Source of the DNA: Singulisphaera sp. GP187
Lineage (GTDB): Bacteria > Planctomycetota > Phycisphaerae > Phycisphaerales > SM1A02
Assembly (NCBI GenBank): GCA_945871915.1
Contig: CAMBXO010000002.1
Location: 62,001 to 126,000, forward strand
Direction of reading: 5' to 3'
Length of the DNA: 64,000 bases
Shown here: positions 7,739 to 16,581 of the stretch, piece by piece
Layout of the letters: the number at the start of each line of letters is the position of its first letter
Numbering within the stretch: position 1 is the first letter of the stretch
Made by a program: the position numbers and the translations under genes
Notes under the pieces: generated by a model
What the model was told of the DNA's origin: nothing
The model's database searches: none
Seen by the model: only the letters and a program-made list of their open reading frames with translations

Positions 7739-9016
7739 GTGGCCCAATGGCATTACGAAGGGCTTGATCGAAGCGGACAAGAAGCCTCGGGAAATGTGGC
7801 TGCACCGGATCGCTCCACCGCGATGCGATTGATTCTGGCTCGCGGGCTGACTCCATTGAAATTGGAAAGCGATAGCCCGGTTGATCTTGTTCCATCACGG
7901 CGGGTGGACGCTGCACCCACCAGCACCAAACCTCTTGTGCTTGCACAATGGTTGCCCCAAAGATCCACTCGCCCCACCATGAATCGCTCCGATCTCGCGT
8001 CATTGATTCGAGAACTTGCAACGGCCATTGAGGCCGGGTTGCCTTTGATGCAGGCGTTGCGCACGGTGCGCCGTCAAGCTTCCGGCAAATCACAGCCAAT
8101 CATTTTGGATGCCCTCATTGAAAAGATCGAGGCCGGCCAGCCACTTCATGAAGCCATGCGAGCGTATGGAGCGCCCTTTGATGACATGATTCTTGGGATG
8201 GCCCGTGCTGCGGATGCCAGTGGTCGCATGCCCGAAGTACTTCATCAGCTGGCCGATCTTCTCGACCGCGCCGTTGAACTCAAGCGTGAACTGGTCGGAG
8301 CCACGATCTATCCGCTCATCGTTGCCGCACTCATTTTGGTCAGCGTGGTCATTCTTGTCACCTTTGTTCTACCCCAACTTATGGCTCCGATTGCTGGGCA
8401 GCCCAACATGGTGCTTCCACTTCCCACACGCATTTTGCTTGGGCTTTCATCAATTGTGACCACCTGGTGGCCGCTCCTTATAGCTGCGTGCGTGGCCATA
8501 CCCATTCTGTGCAAGCGATGGCTGGCCCAACCCGACAATCGACTTCGATTTGATGGGGCGCTGCTTCGACTGCCGCTCTTGGGATCACTGCTTCGAGATG
8601 TTGCTGTGGCTCGCTTTACCCGCACGCTTGGAACCCTTGTGAGTGCCGGTCTTCCGATTCTGCAGTCTCTCCAGATCACGCGTGATGTACTCGGGAATGC
8701 GGTGCTCGCTCGTGCTGTGGATGAAGTGCAGGAGAAAGTGACCACGGGTCAGGCCCTCGCTGAACCGCTGGAACGGTGCGGGTTTTTCCCGCCACTTCTG
8801 ATTCAGATTGTGAACATTGGCGAGCGATCCGGGCGGCTGGAAAGCATGTTGGTTCACGCCGCCACGGCCTTTGACCGCAAGGTGAATGCAAGCATCAAGC
8901 TTTTCACCAAGGCCCTACCACCGGTTCTTTTGATCATCATGGCGGTCATCGCAGGCTTTGTTCTCGCTGCGATTCTGCTGCCCCTGCTGCAATTGCAGAG
9001 TGCCCTCGGCGGCTAA
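7739..9016 (+). CDS. gspF: Type II secretion inner-membrane platform protein GspF
   Basis: Polytopic membrane protein that couples the GspE motor to pseudopilus extension. The 425-residue protein has the duplicated GspF fold: a cytoplasmic helical domain (about 70-190) with LIRELATAIEAGLPLMQALR, then a hydrophobic segment (about 190-217) and a second around 240-260. A second cytoplasmic repeat follows with FTRTLGTLVSAGLPILQSLQ, and the C-terminus carries a hydrophobic segment near residues 397-420. The length is close to the usual 400. GTG 7739 lies three bases after the gspE stop codon, which indicates translational coupling. A 151-base gap with a hairpin separates it from gspG. Confidence 0.95.
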   Translation: MAQWHYEGLDRSGQEASGNVAAPDRSTAMRLILARGLTPLKLESDSPVDLVPSRRVDAAPTSTKPLVLAQWLPQRSTRPTMNRSDLASLIRELATAIEAGLPLMQALRTVRRQASGKSQPIILDALIEKIEAGQPLHEAMRAYGAPFDDMILGMARAADASGRMPEVLHQLADLLDRAVELKRELVGATIYPLIVAALILVSVVILVTFVLPQLMAPIAGQPNMVLPLPTRILLGLSSIVTTWWPLLIAACVAIPILCKRWLAQPDNRLRFDGALLRLPLLGSLLRDVAVARFTRTLGTLVSAGLPILQSLQITRDVLGNAVLARAVDEVQEKVTTGQALAEPLERCGFFPPLLIQIVNIGERSGRLESMLVHAATAFDRKVNASIKLFTKALPPVLLIIMAVIAGFVLAAILLPLLQLQSALGG

Positions 9017-9031
9017 TGCGGTCGAACCGCA
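9017..9031. promoter_or_regulatory. Hairpin immediately after the gspF stop codon
   Basis: TGCGGT-CGA-ACCGCA forms a perfect six-base stem with a three-base loop directly after the gspF TAA. There is no T-run, so it is not a classical terminator. It may mark mRNA processing or attenuation before the major pseudopilin gene. Confidence 0.4.
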
Positions 9032-9167
9032 CCAATCCGGCTACGCTATCGGACAGTTGATGACCACGCTCAATCCACTGGTTTTCCCACTTGGATGCAT
9101 GGACATGTGAATTCCGTCGTTGCCTGTGTAACCGCCAAATGGGCCTCCTGAACCTCAAGATTCGACC

Positions 9168-9596
9168 ATGACAAACTCTCAAAACAACCTGCGATTCCTT
9201 CGACGGTCTGGTTTCACGCTTCTGGAAATTATTATCGCTGTCACCATTGTGGCTTTGCTCGCAACGATTCTGGTTCCCAATGTGACGCGTTGGCTTGGTG
9301 TTGCCAAGGGTCGCAAGGCCGAGGCCGATGTGAACAGCCTTTCACAGCAAGTGCGGTTGTACATGACAGAAAATGGATTGAGTCGCCTGAATGACGACTT
9401 TGAACTTGAAGTCTTGTGCGCCGGCGACAACCCCATCATCATGAACCGCAACAGCCTCAATGATCCGTGGGGGCATCAGTATGTGGTAATCATTCCGGGC
9501 ACCGTGAACCGCGACTTTGATGTGGTGAGTTTCGGTGCTGACGGGCAACCCGGCGGCGAAGGCGACAACAAGGACATTATCAACGGAGCGCGGTAA
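9168..9596 (+). CDS. gspG: Major pseudopilin GspG
   Basis: Main subunit of the T2SS pseudopilus. The 142-residue prepilin has a short basic leader cut after Gly15 in the motif RRSG/FTLLE, with the conserved Glu at +5 (residue 20) and a hydrophobic helix continuing through VALLATILVP. The C-terminal half has the GspG-specific block NDPWGHQYVVIIPG and a loop FGADGQPGGEGDNKDI, which matches the calcium-binding loop of GspG. This identifies it as GspG rather than a type IV pilin. It sits after a 151-base gap, unlike its tightly packed neighbours, so it may have its own promoter, consistent with the need for many copies. Confidence 0.95.
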   Translation: MTNSQNNLRFLRRSGFTLLEIIIAVTIVALLATILVPNVTRWLGVAKGRKAEADVNSLSQQVRLYMTENGLSRLNDDFELEVLCAGDNPIIMNRNSLNDPWGHQYVVIIPGTVNRDFDVVSFGADGQPGGEGDNKDIINGAR

Positions 9597-9611
9597 GCGC
9601 AGGAGGGGTGC

Positions 9612-10169
9612 ATGCGACGCGGCTTCACCCTGCTTGAACTCATTGTGGTCGTAGCCCTGCTTGCGATCGTTGCGTCCATGGTGGTGCCGCGACTCACTGG
9701 AATGATTCGGCGTGAGGGCGACTTGACCGCCGAGCGACTCACCGAACTTCTGAGCATGTTTGCGTTCCGTGACAATACAGGTTCGCAGCAGTGTGCTCTC
9801 TGGATGAATCCGGATTCTGGCTGTGTAGAAATTTGGAATATGGAATCCAACCCTGATCGCCCTGCCGATCCACCGGATTGGGTGCCCGATCGACTTGTGC
9901 AGCCCGTTCGCCTGCCGACTGGTGTTGAACTCACTGAAGTGCGTCGTGATGGCGAGTTACTCGCACCCGAGGAGTGGCGCATTATTGGTTCGCCAAGCGC
10001 CGACCGACCTCGCGTTGAGATGTTGTTAACTGCAGAAGGATTTCAGACGCTGCTGGTGCTGGAGCCGGGAGCCACCATCCCTATTCGCATCGATCAAGGT
10101 GTTGTCAAGGAAGGCGGTCGCGTTGCGATTGATTTGGATCAGCAAGGACGGGATCGCGAGCCATGGTAA
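9612..10169 (+). CDS. gspH: Minor pseudopilin, GspH-like
   Basis: Prepilin-like protein of 185 residues with the very short leader MRRG followed by FTLLELIVVVALLAIVASMVVP, Glu at +5 (residue 9). The globular domain is larger than in GspG and has no recognisable signature beyond the pseudopilin helix. Its position after gspG and before gspI points to GspH. The start is supported by AGGAGGGG eight to fifteen bases upstream. The gene overlaps gspI by seven bases. Confidence 0.82.
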   Translation: MRRGFTLLELIVVVALLAIVASMVVPRLTGMIRREGDLTAERLTELLSMFAFRDNTGSQQCALWMNPDSGCVEIWNMESNPDRPADPPDWVPDRLVQPVRLPTGVELTEVRRDGELLAPEEWRIIGSPSADRPRVEMLLTAEGFQTLLVLEPGATIPIRIDQGVVKEGGRVAIDLDQQGRDREPW

Positions 10170-10621
10170 GCAATGCACGAGCTCGCAAAGGATTTGCCCT
10201 TGTCGACGCCATCTTGGGCGGTGCGCTGCTGGCCATTGGACTTGCGGGATTGATTTCTCTTTCGCAAAGAAGTTTGGCAATGCTTCAACGCGGCGAGCAT
10301 GAAGCGATGGCGGCGGCCATGCTGGATGAATTGCTTTCTCAAGTGATTACCGAGGGACCTCGTACATTTTCAAGCGTCCGCGAGAGTTCGGGCCGCCTGC
10401 CCGCGCCATGGCCCGACTGGGAATTTGCTGTGGAGTTGCAGGCCGGTGGCGTTGGAGACCCCATTGATGTAACGGCGATGGTGCGGGACCCCCTTGGCAT
10501 CGAACATCGCTGCGCCACACGCATTGCACCCGAAGATGAAACGCTCACTCCGCCCGAGCGGGCCCCTGAGCAAGCCATTGACCGCGCCGCACGCTTTGAT
10601 GCAAGAAACGAGGCCCAATGA
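10163..10621 (+). CDS. gspI: Minor pseudopilin, GspI-like, with Asp at +5
   Basis: Prepilin-like protein of 152 residues. The leader MVSNARARKG is followed by FALVDAILGGALLAIGLAGL. The residue at +5 of the mature protein is Asp (residue 15) rather than the almost invariant Glu that neutralises the N-terminal amine of the neighbouring subunit. The rest of the helix and the position between gspH and gspJ fit GspI, which caps the pseudopilus with GspJ and GspK. It overlaps both neighbours (seven bases with gspH, ATGA with gspJ), so it is translated within the operon. Confidence 0.8.
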   Translation: MVSNARARKGFALVDAILGGALLAIGLAGLISLSQRSLAMLQRGEHEAMAAAMLDELLSQVITEGPRTFSSVRESSGRLPAPWPDWEFAVELQAGGVGDPIDVTAMVRDPLGIEHRCATRIAPEDETLTPPERAPEQAIDRAARFDARNEAQ

Positions 10622-11571
10622 AGCGTGCGAGAGGCTTTACCGTTCTTGAATTGGTTGTCGCTTTGGTCATCGCAGCCATCATCACCGGAGCGATTTCATC
10701 TTCGCTGAGCCAACTCGGCCGGGCACGCGAGGTGGCCAGACTTCGCATGACGGCTTCCCGCCGCGCCACGGACGCCCTTGAACAAATTCGAAGAGATATT
10801 CAAAGTGTGGTTCGAACAGATGATCTGTTCTATGCCCGTTTGCGTTTGGCTCCGGAGACCGTGGGGAGCAGCCTTGGGGAACTCGATCGAGACCAATTGC
10901 TTCTGTTTAACACTCGATTGCGACCGATGCGACCTCTGAGTTATTCCGGCGAAGGACAGGAGTATGAAACGCAATATCGCATCGAAGCCGACGCAGAGGG
11001 AACCTCCCTGTGGCGAAGACGAGACGCGGCGCCTGACGAATACGAGGATGCGGGAGGCATTGCAGAACCCGTCGGAGAGGGAGTGTTGTCGCTGCGTTTG
11101 GAAGCCTATGACGGCTCGTCGTGGCGGCAAGACTGGGATAGCGATGTCGACGGTTTGCCGTGGGCGGTGCGTGCAACGGTCACGGCAAACGGTGCCCGCC
11201 TTGGCGATGACGCACCGTTGGATCCGCGTTCGCTGGTGACTTTGCAGTCGGAAATTCCCATTGACCGTATCGAGCCGCCTAAGAGCGATGCCCCTGCCGA
11301 GCCTGAGGAAGGTGCGGCCGAAGCAGCCGATCCAACTGGTGAAGCAACTGGCGGTACGGGGACGACAGGTGGATCCACCACTCAGACAACAACGGGTGGC
11401 GGCTTTGTCACCGGCCCCGGCGCTTCGCAAGGTGGTGGCGGTTTCAGTTCTGGAAAAGGTGGTGGACGACCAGCATCAGGTGGCTGGCGACCTGGCACCG
11501 GCGGACCGATCAACCCACCCACCGGTTCGCGAGGCGGATCAGGTGGCCGAGGTGGCGGAGGTCCATCATGA
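10618..11571 (+). CDS. gspJ: Minor pseudopilin, GspJ-like, with Gly-rich tail
   Basis: Prepilin-like protein of 317 residues. Leader MKRARG, then FTVLELVVALVIAAIITGAIS with Glu at +5 (residue 11). The following helix with RRATDALEQIRRDIQSV is typical of GspJ. The globular domain ends near residue 225. The last 90 residues are a low-complexity Gly/Thr/Ser/Pro tail not found in standard GspJ proteins of about 200 residues. The tail may be a flexible surface extension at the pseudopilus tip. Overlaps gspI and gspK by four bases each. Confidence 0.85.
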   Translation: MKRARGFTVLELVVALVIAAIITGAISSSLSQLGRAREVARLRMTASRRATDALEQIRRDIQSVVRTDDLFYARLRLAPETVGSSLGELDRDQLLLFNTRLRPMRPLSYSGEGQEYETQYRIEADAEGTSLWRRRDAAPDEYEDAGGIAEPVGEGVLSLRLEAYDGSSWRQDWDSDVDGLPWAVRATVTANGARLGDDAPLDPRSLVTLQSEIPIDRIEPPKSDAPAEPEEGAAEAADPTGEATGGTGTTGGSTTQTTTGGGFVTGPGASQGGGGFSSGKGGGRPASGGWRPGTGGPINPPTGSRGGSGGRGGGGPS

Positions 11572-12992
11572 ACATCACTTCACGCATACATGGCACGAGA
11601 CGATGGCGGCACTCGGAACAAGGCGTCGTCACACTGACTGTGATTTGGGCCATTGCCATCGCCGCCGTTGTCGTGGGCGCAACACAAGTGCTCTCGTTTC
11701 GGCAAGCCACACTCGGCCGCGAATCACTTGCACGGACTCAGGCTCGATGGGCGGCTCGTGCCGGTGTGGAAACCATGATTGCGATTTTGGAGTGGCATAC
11801 AGCCAACCCGGACCCCGCTGACTCCATGGCGATGTCGCGCGATCTTGAGAGCAACGCGGCGGGCGAAGTAGAGACCGGCTCGTGGGACATTCGGCACTTT
11901 ATTGATGGTCGTGAGTGGGCGGGCCCAATGGACGAAAACGCGAAACTGAATATCAACGCTGCGAGCAAGTCCTACCTTGTCAACATTCCTTCCATGACGC
12001 AGGATGTTGCGGATTCCATTATGGATTGGCGCGATGTGGACCACGAAGTGCAGGGCATCGGCGCCGAGCGAGACTATTACCGCAATCGAAGCTTGGGTTA
12101 CGAGCCAAGGAATGCTGACTTTCGCAGCATCGCGGAATTGGAGTTGGTGGCTGGCGGATGGCCACAAAATGTTCGCGGAGAAGATTGGAATCTGAACGGC
12201 CGCCTCGATCCAAGCGAAGACGACGGCAAGCGAAGCCTTCCCGATGACCGACCAGACGGAAAACTGGATGCTGGGTGGAGCGGTTTGCTGACGGCGGTCA
12301 CTCGCCCCAACCCTTTTGCCATGAGCGGACAAGAGCGGCTGGACCTTCGCAAAGCAAGTGAGGATGAGCTGATCGAACGAACCGGTGTGGACAAACAGCA
12401 GGCCGCCGCCTTACTCACTTTTTCCAAGGGAACCAATGCAAGCATGGCACAGATTCTCTCGACGCCATTGAGTCAACTTGGCAGTAACCGCGGCCGGCAG
12501 ACGCCTGCGGGAGGCGGCTCCACAGGCAGCACGGGTCGAAGCAGTGTTGGACGGGTCGGTGGATCCACGCAGACCAGTTCGTCAGCGGTCAAGAGCCTTG
12601 ATCTCAAACAACTTCGAGAAGTCATGAACGAATGCACCATCAAGGATGCGAGGGGTTCCGGCAATGTCAATACCGGCAAACTGAACCTGAATACGACAAG
12701 TCGGTCGATGCTGATTGATGTCCTGCAACTTGAGACGCGATTTGCAGACGCCATTCTTACACGGCGTGCGGCCAAGCCCGAAGGACTCACGAGTCTGGCG
12801 GATCTGGTCGATTTACCGGGTGTGTCGCAAGCCCAACTCACCACATTGGCCCTGGTGGCCGATGTCACCAGTACCGTTTACACCATTTCATGCCGCGGTC
12901 GGGCCAAAGGAACTGGTGCCGAGGTTGAAATGGTGGTGGTGGTCGACCGTTCAGCCCTACCCGCAAAGATCATGGAGTACCGAGAACCTTGA
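11568..12992 (+). CDS. gspK: Minor pseudopilin GspK
   Basis: Large tip pseudopilin. The 474-residue protein has a basic leader ending HSEQG (Gly19) and a hydrophobic helix VVTLTVIWAIAIAAVVVGA with Thr at +5, which suits GspK, the one pseudopilin that normally lacks Glu5. The region around 120-220 has the GspK-like sequence DENAKLNINAAS and a DWRDVD segment. A second KLNLNTTSR near residue 370 starts a helix-hairpin-helix-like module (LADLVDLPGVSQAQL). A Gly/Ser-rich stretch around residues 305-335 separates the two halves. The gene overlaps gspJ (ATGA) and gspL (TTGA). Confidence 0.9.
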   Translation: MNITSRIHGTRRWRHSEQGVVTLTVIWAIAIAAVVVGATQVLSFRQATLGRESLARTQARWAARAGVETMIAILEWHTANPDPADSMAMSRDLESNAAGEVETGSWDIRHFIDGREWAGPMDENAKLNINAASKSYLVNIPSMTQDVADSIMDWRDVDHEVQGIGAERDYYRNRSLGYEPRNADFRSIAELELVAGGWPQNVRGEDWNLNGRLDPSEDDGKRSLPDDRPDGKLDAGWSGLLTAVTRPNPFAMSGQERLDLRKASEDELIERTGVDKQQAAALLTFSKGTNASMAQILSTPLSQLGSNRGRQTPAGGGSTGSTGRSSVGRVGGSTQTSSSAVKSLDLKQLREVMNECTIKDARGSGNVNTGKLNLNTTSRSMLIDVLQLETRFADAILTRRAAKPEGLTSLADLVDLPGVSQAQLTTLALVADVTSTVYTISCRGRAKGTGAEVEMVVVVDRSALPAKIMEYREP

Positions 12993-14887
12993 AGCGTCGC
13001 GTCCGAGTTCAGCCTGATCAAGACCAGCTTGTGGTTGTAGAAAGCGGAGAATCCACGCCGCTGCTGTTCGTGCGCGACACAACGGGAATCACCTGCCGCG
13101 GGGAATGGACCCAAGGCACGGAAACGACTCGGCCACCAGCCGCTTCGATTGTGCTGCTGGAAAGTGGACGCGTGCTGTGCCGAACCATCGAGTTGCCGAA
13201 TGCCGACGAGGCTCAACTTGAAACCGCCATGCGATTACAAGTGGACACACAGCAATTGGGCTCCATCCCGGAGTGGCGAACCTCGCATGTCATCCTCCCC
13301 ATTCCACCCAAGGGTGCAAGCCGACATGGATTTGTCGTGGAGTGGCCTGATGTGGATGCCAGCCCGGCGATCGCACGAGACTTGCCACCAGATGGCGAGC
13401 CGCTGTTTGCACCTGACGCTTCGAGTCTCGCTGCCCTGCTGTCGGCTGGCGCTGCCGGGCCGCTAGTGAACATTGCTGCGGATCGCACCAGCCTGACCTT
13501 TGCGTTTGCAACGCCCTCCGCGAAGGTGATTCGATGTGCTCGATTGGACAAATCCAATTGGATCGCCTCCGCGGAAACCACGGTGCTGGAGAGCGCCCTG
13601 CACGCGGGTATGGACGCCGCGACCATGGCGTCTTTGTTGCAGAGCCTTCGCGAGGCCCTCGAGCGATCTGGTGCGGGCGGCTTTGGATGTACCGCTCAGG
13701 ATCTGGCTGTCCTCACTCCGCTTCTGGCCGATTCATTCGACTTTGAGTGGTGGAAGCTCCATGGTTTGTCCGTCGGTGCGGCGATGGCGTGGTTTGGACC
13801 CCTACGACCATTGGTTGCACTTCGCGCCCAACCCCAGGGAACCAGACCTGGACTGATTGGGGAGTTTGTAAATCGAGTGAGCGAGCCAATCATGCTGGCC
13901 AAACTTGTGGCGGCGTGTCTGCTTGCGATCGCCGTGGCGCCACCAACGATCGCCGGTGCACGATTACTTCTGTTGCAATGGAAAATTGGTGACCTGAGTG
14001 AGCGAGAGCAATCCATTCAAGACCATCGACAACGGTTGGCCATGTACGACGAATTGCAGCGGCGCGTGTGGCCCATGGGCAAGTTGCTTGGCGATCTGGC
14101 GTGCGTCACACCTTTGGGTATTGAATGGGACGACATCAGTCTTTCCCAAGATCGCAATGTGGTCATCCGCGGGATCGCTAAATCAGACGGCGGGCTGACA
14201 GGCATCGAAGCCATTCTGGCTATGGAGCGTCAGATGCGTGACAGCCGCGTCTTTGATCGCATTCAGAAGAAGTGGGATTCACCGGACAGCAAAGGGTCGG
14301 TGGATTTTTCGTTGTCGGCTGCAGTCACTCGAGCGATTTACCGCCCCAACTATTCCGCCGCACAAGACTTTGGAAAGAAATCTCTGCGGGATCGACGCTA
14401 TCCACCTGAGCCAGTCGGCAATGAAGAACCCGCAGAAACCCCAACAGAATTGCCCCCCGCCGTATCCCTTCCTGAAGAGCCATCCCTTGCGGATCTGCCT
14501 GTCGCACCAGTTCCGACAGAATCGAAAGCCAGCATCGCCGAACCATCGACACCGGACCAGAACAAAGAGACACCCGCTGCAGAAACGGAAAAGGAAACGC
14601 CACCCGATGGAGGCAAGTCGCGAGGTGTTCGGAGAGGTTCGTCCAGTACAAGCGGCAGCGTGCCCCGCCGAAGTGACCACACACCGGGCAGCGGTGACAG
14701 TTCCGTTTCGATTCCCGCTCCGCTGACCGATGCACAAATCGAAGCCATGTCCCGTCCAGAACTTCTGGAAGCGGTGGCTCGTGTGAGCAAAGCTCGACAA
14801 CAAGGTGTGATCGATCCGGAAACCGAAAAGCGCCTCAAGAGCGAATTTGAGAAGTTGATGCTTCGGATTCGGAGCAGTGGCTCATGA
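12989..14887 (+). CDS. gspL: GspL-like inner-membrane protein (PilM/PilN-type fusion)
   Basis: Links the GspE motor to the periplasmic parts. The 632-residue protein has an N-terminal cytoplasmic domain of about 290 residues with weak resemblance to the actin-like PilM/GspL fold. A single membrane segment lies near residues 305-330 (MLAKLVAACLLAIAVAPPTI), then a coiled-coil and a ferredoxin-like PilN-type domain to about 450. A long Pro/Glu-rich linker (about 470-570) follows. The last 50 residues match the end of the C/PilP-like protein two genes downstream. The start is TTG 12989, overlapping the gspK stop as TTGA. GspL is assigned mainly by architecture and position. Confidence 0.8.
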   Translation: MKRRVRVQPDQDQLVVVESGESTPLLFVRDTTGITCRGEWTQGTETTRPPAASIVLLESGRVLCRTIELPNADEAQLETAMRLQVDTQQLGSIPEWRTSHVILPIPPKGASRHGFVVEWPDVDASPAIARDLPPDGEPLFAPDASSLAALLSAGAAGPLVNIAADRTSLTFAFATPSAKVIRCARLDKSNWIASAETTVLESALHAGMDAATMASLLQSLREALERSGAGGFGCTAQDLAVLTPLLADSFDFEWWKLHGLSVGAAMAWFGPLRPLVALRAQPQGTRPGLIGEFVNRVSEPIMLAKLVAACLLAIAVAPPTIAGARLLLLQWKIGDLSEREQSIQDHRQRLAMYDELQRRVWPMGKLLGDLACVTPLGIEWDDISLSQDRNVVIRGIAKSDGGLTGIEAILAMERQMRDSRVFDRIQKKWDSPDSKGSVDFSLSAAVTRAIYRPNYSAAQDFGKKSLRDRRYPPEPVGNEEPAETPTELPPAVSLPEEPSLADLPVAPVPTESKASIAEPSTPDQNKETPAAETEKETPPDGGKSRGVRRGSSSTSGSVPRRSDHTPGSGDSSVSIPAPLTDAQIEAMSRPELLEAVARVSKARQQGVIDPETEKRLKSEFEKLMLRIRSSGS

Positions 14888-15501
14888 ACTGGGACATCCA
14901 ATACCATCTCAATCGAAATCCAACCCTGGCTCGTTTTTACACCCTTTCGACAACAGGCAAAGGGGCGGCGATTCTGGTGGTTCTGCTCCTTGGATGGACG
15001 GCCCTAGAGCAATGGAGTTGGAGTTGGGCACGCCAGTGGAATGCCAAAGCCGATCGAATTGAGCAGGCATTGTCTGATTCGAGAGAACTTGCCAGTGGAG
15101 CCGAGGCTTCGGCAATTCTTGGAGCCGAACTGTATGGCCCCATCAATCCACCGGCGAGTGAGAGCGAGGGCGCCGAAGCGATGGCCCAGGCTGTTGTGGA
15201 GATTGTGAAACGGCATAACACCACCGGATTTAGTTATGACGCACAGCGTGCAAGCTCGAGGCTCTCGGGCGCGGCGACGCTTGGCACCGGGCAGAAACTT
15301 TCCAAGGTCACAGGCGAGTTGCAATTTGAAGCCACGCCAGAAGAAGCCGCAAAGATCATTGTTGAAATGGAGGCGAGTCCTTCCATTGAAGCGATCAATT
15401 CGATTCGACTGCAGCGACGAGAGGGTGAACTCAAGGTCAATGTTCGTATGACGGTCGAAGCATGGGTCTTTTCCGCACGATCCACCGGGAGGATGAGCTG
15501 A
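14884..15501 (+). CDS. gspM: GspM/PilO-like inner-membrane protein
   Basis: Bitopic protein of 205 residues: a short cytoplasmic N-terminus, one membrane segment near residues 28-45 (AAILVVLLLGWTALEQW), a coiled-coil and a periplasmic ferredoxin-like domain with ATPEEAAKIIVEMEASPSIE, which suits the GspM/PilO fold. It would pair with the GspL-like protein in the inner-membrane assembly platform. Overlaps gspL by ATGA and the next gene by one base. The family is poorly conserved in sequence, so the call rests on topology and gene order. Confidence 0.78.
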   Translation: MNWDIQYHLNRNPTLARFYTLSTTGKGAAILVVLLLGWTALEQWSWSWARQWNAKADRIEQALSDSRELASGAEASAILGAELYGPINPPASESEGAEAMAQAVVEIVKRHNTTGFSYDAQRASSRLSGAATLGTGQKLSKVTGELQFEATPEEAAKIIVEMEASPSIEAINSIRLQRREGELKVNVRMTVEAWVFSARSTGRMS

Positions 15502-16508
15502 TGGATCGTCCCGAATGGGTTCGCCTTCCCCGCGGCGTTCGATGGAACGCTTGCACCGGAATTGCATCGGCTGCCGGAGCGGTGCTTGGCATCATTGCGA
15601 TGTGGTCGGCCTTCTTGCTGCTGGGCTCTGTGTTCACGTTCGGCAGCAGCAGTAACCCGTCCGAGGCGTTCAACGAGGCGCTGCAGCGGCACGATGTGCT
15701 GGCAACCAATGATCGAAAGCGATTTGACGGGCGGAGTGCGTTCTTCATGCCCAGTCCACCTGTCCGCAAGACGCCCAAAGTTGTCAAGCCAATTGAGCCC
15801 CCCAAGCCGCCGCCCCCGCCGCCGGGTCCGCCGCCGCCGCCACGCGAATACGCCGGGCCACGTCCTACGGCTGCCGTCGGGTCGTTGATCTTCTTTGCGG
15901 ATAACAGTCGAATTCGGGTTGGCGAAGAGTCTGGCGGAACCAGAGTTCTTGCCACCAATGCCCCGTGGAGCGTGAAGCTTGGACATTCTGGCGGGGAATA
16001 CGACGTGCCACTTTGGAGTAAGGGCAAAGAGGAATTCTTCAACGGCGACTGGAAGACCCTCAAGGGAAGCGTTCCAGGAATTGAACCGGTAACAGGGAGT
16101 GGTACCGGCGCAACTGGCGGAGGCACAAAGACTTCTGTCGTTACAGAGACTGGAATGCAGAGCCCACCCGGATCAATTCCAAATCTTCCAACGCCGGCTC
16201 CACCTGGTCCATCGGGGGGACCAACTGCACCTGCTGCCGGGCCGGGCATGCCTGCGCCAACAGGCGTTCCAACAGCCTCACAGGGCCGCGGATGGGATGG
16301 CGGACACAGCGCTGCACCGCCGGCACTTGGGTCCGAACAAATTCATGCGATGAGCATGACCGAAACACAGGCGGCATTGCAGACGGTCGCACGAGCCCGT
16401 TTGAATCGCAATCTTGACGACCCGACGCGGGATCGACTGAATCAGGAGTTTGAGGACCTTTCGAACCGAATGAAGGAGTTATCGAAGGGGCAATCGGGAC
16501 CCGGTTGA
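15501..16508 (+). CDS. GspC/PilP-position protein with Pro-rich linker
   Basis: Lies between the M/PilO-like and secretin genes, where GspC or PilP is expected; both bridge the inner membrane platform and the secretin. The protein has 335 residues: one membrane segment near 20-50 and a polyproline linker near 95-115. A small folded region (about 120-190) beginning AAVGSLIFFADNSRIRVG follows, then a Gly/Pro/Thr-rich linker and a helical C-terminus. That C-terminus (QIHAMSMTETQAALQTVARAR) matches the end of the GspL-like protein. ATG 15501 overlaps the gspM stop as TGATG and has GGAGG about eight bases before it; a start 39 bases earlier is open but less likely. The functional assignment is positional. 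Confidence 0.65.
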   Translation: MDRPEWVRLPRGVRWNACTGIASAAGAVLGIIAMWSAFLLLGSVFTFGSSSNPSEAFNEALQRHDVLATNDRKRFDGRSAFFMPSPPVRKTPKVVKPIEPPKPPPPPPGPPPPPREYAGPRPTAAVGSLIFFADNSRIRVGEESGGTRVLATNAPWSVKLGHSGGEYDVPLWSKGKEEFFNGDWKTLKGSVPGIEPVTGSGTGATGGGTKTSVVTETGMQSPPGSIPNLPTPAPPGPSGGPTAPAAGPGMPAPTGVPTASQGRGWDGGHSAAPPALGSEQIHAMSMTETQAALQTVARARLNRNLDDPTRDRLNQEFEDLSNRMKELSKGQSGPG

Positions 16509-16581
16509 GCCGTTGCGGAAGGGCTCGCGAACCGTGAATTGACCGCCCCCCCTCTGGCTCGGGATTTGACCAATCGGAGAA

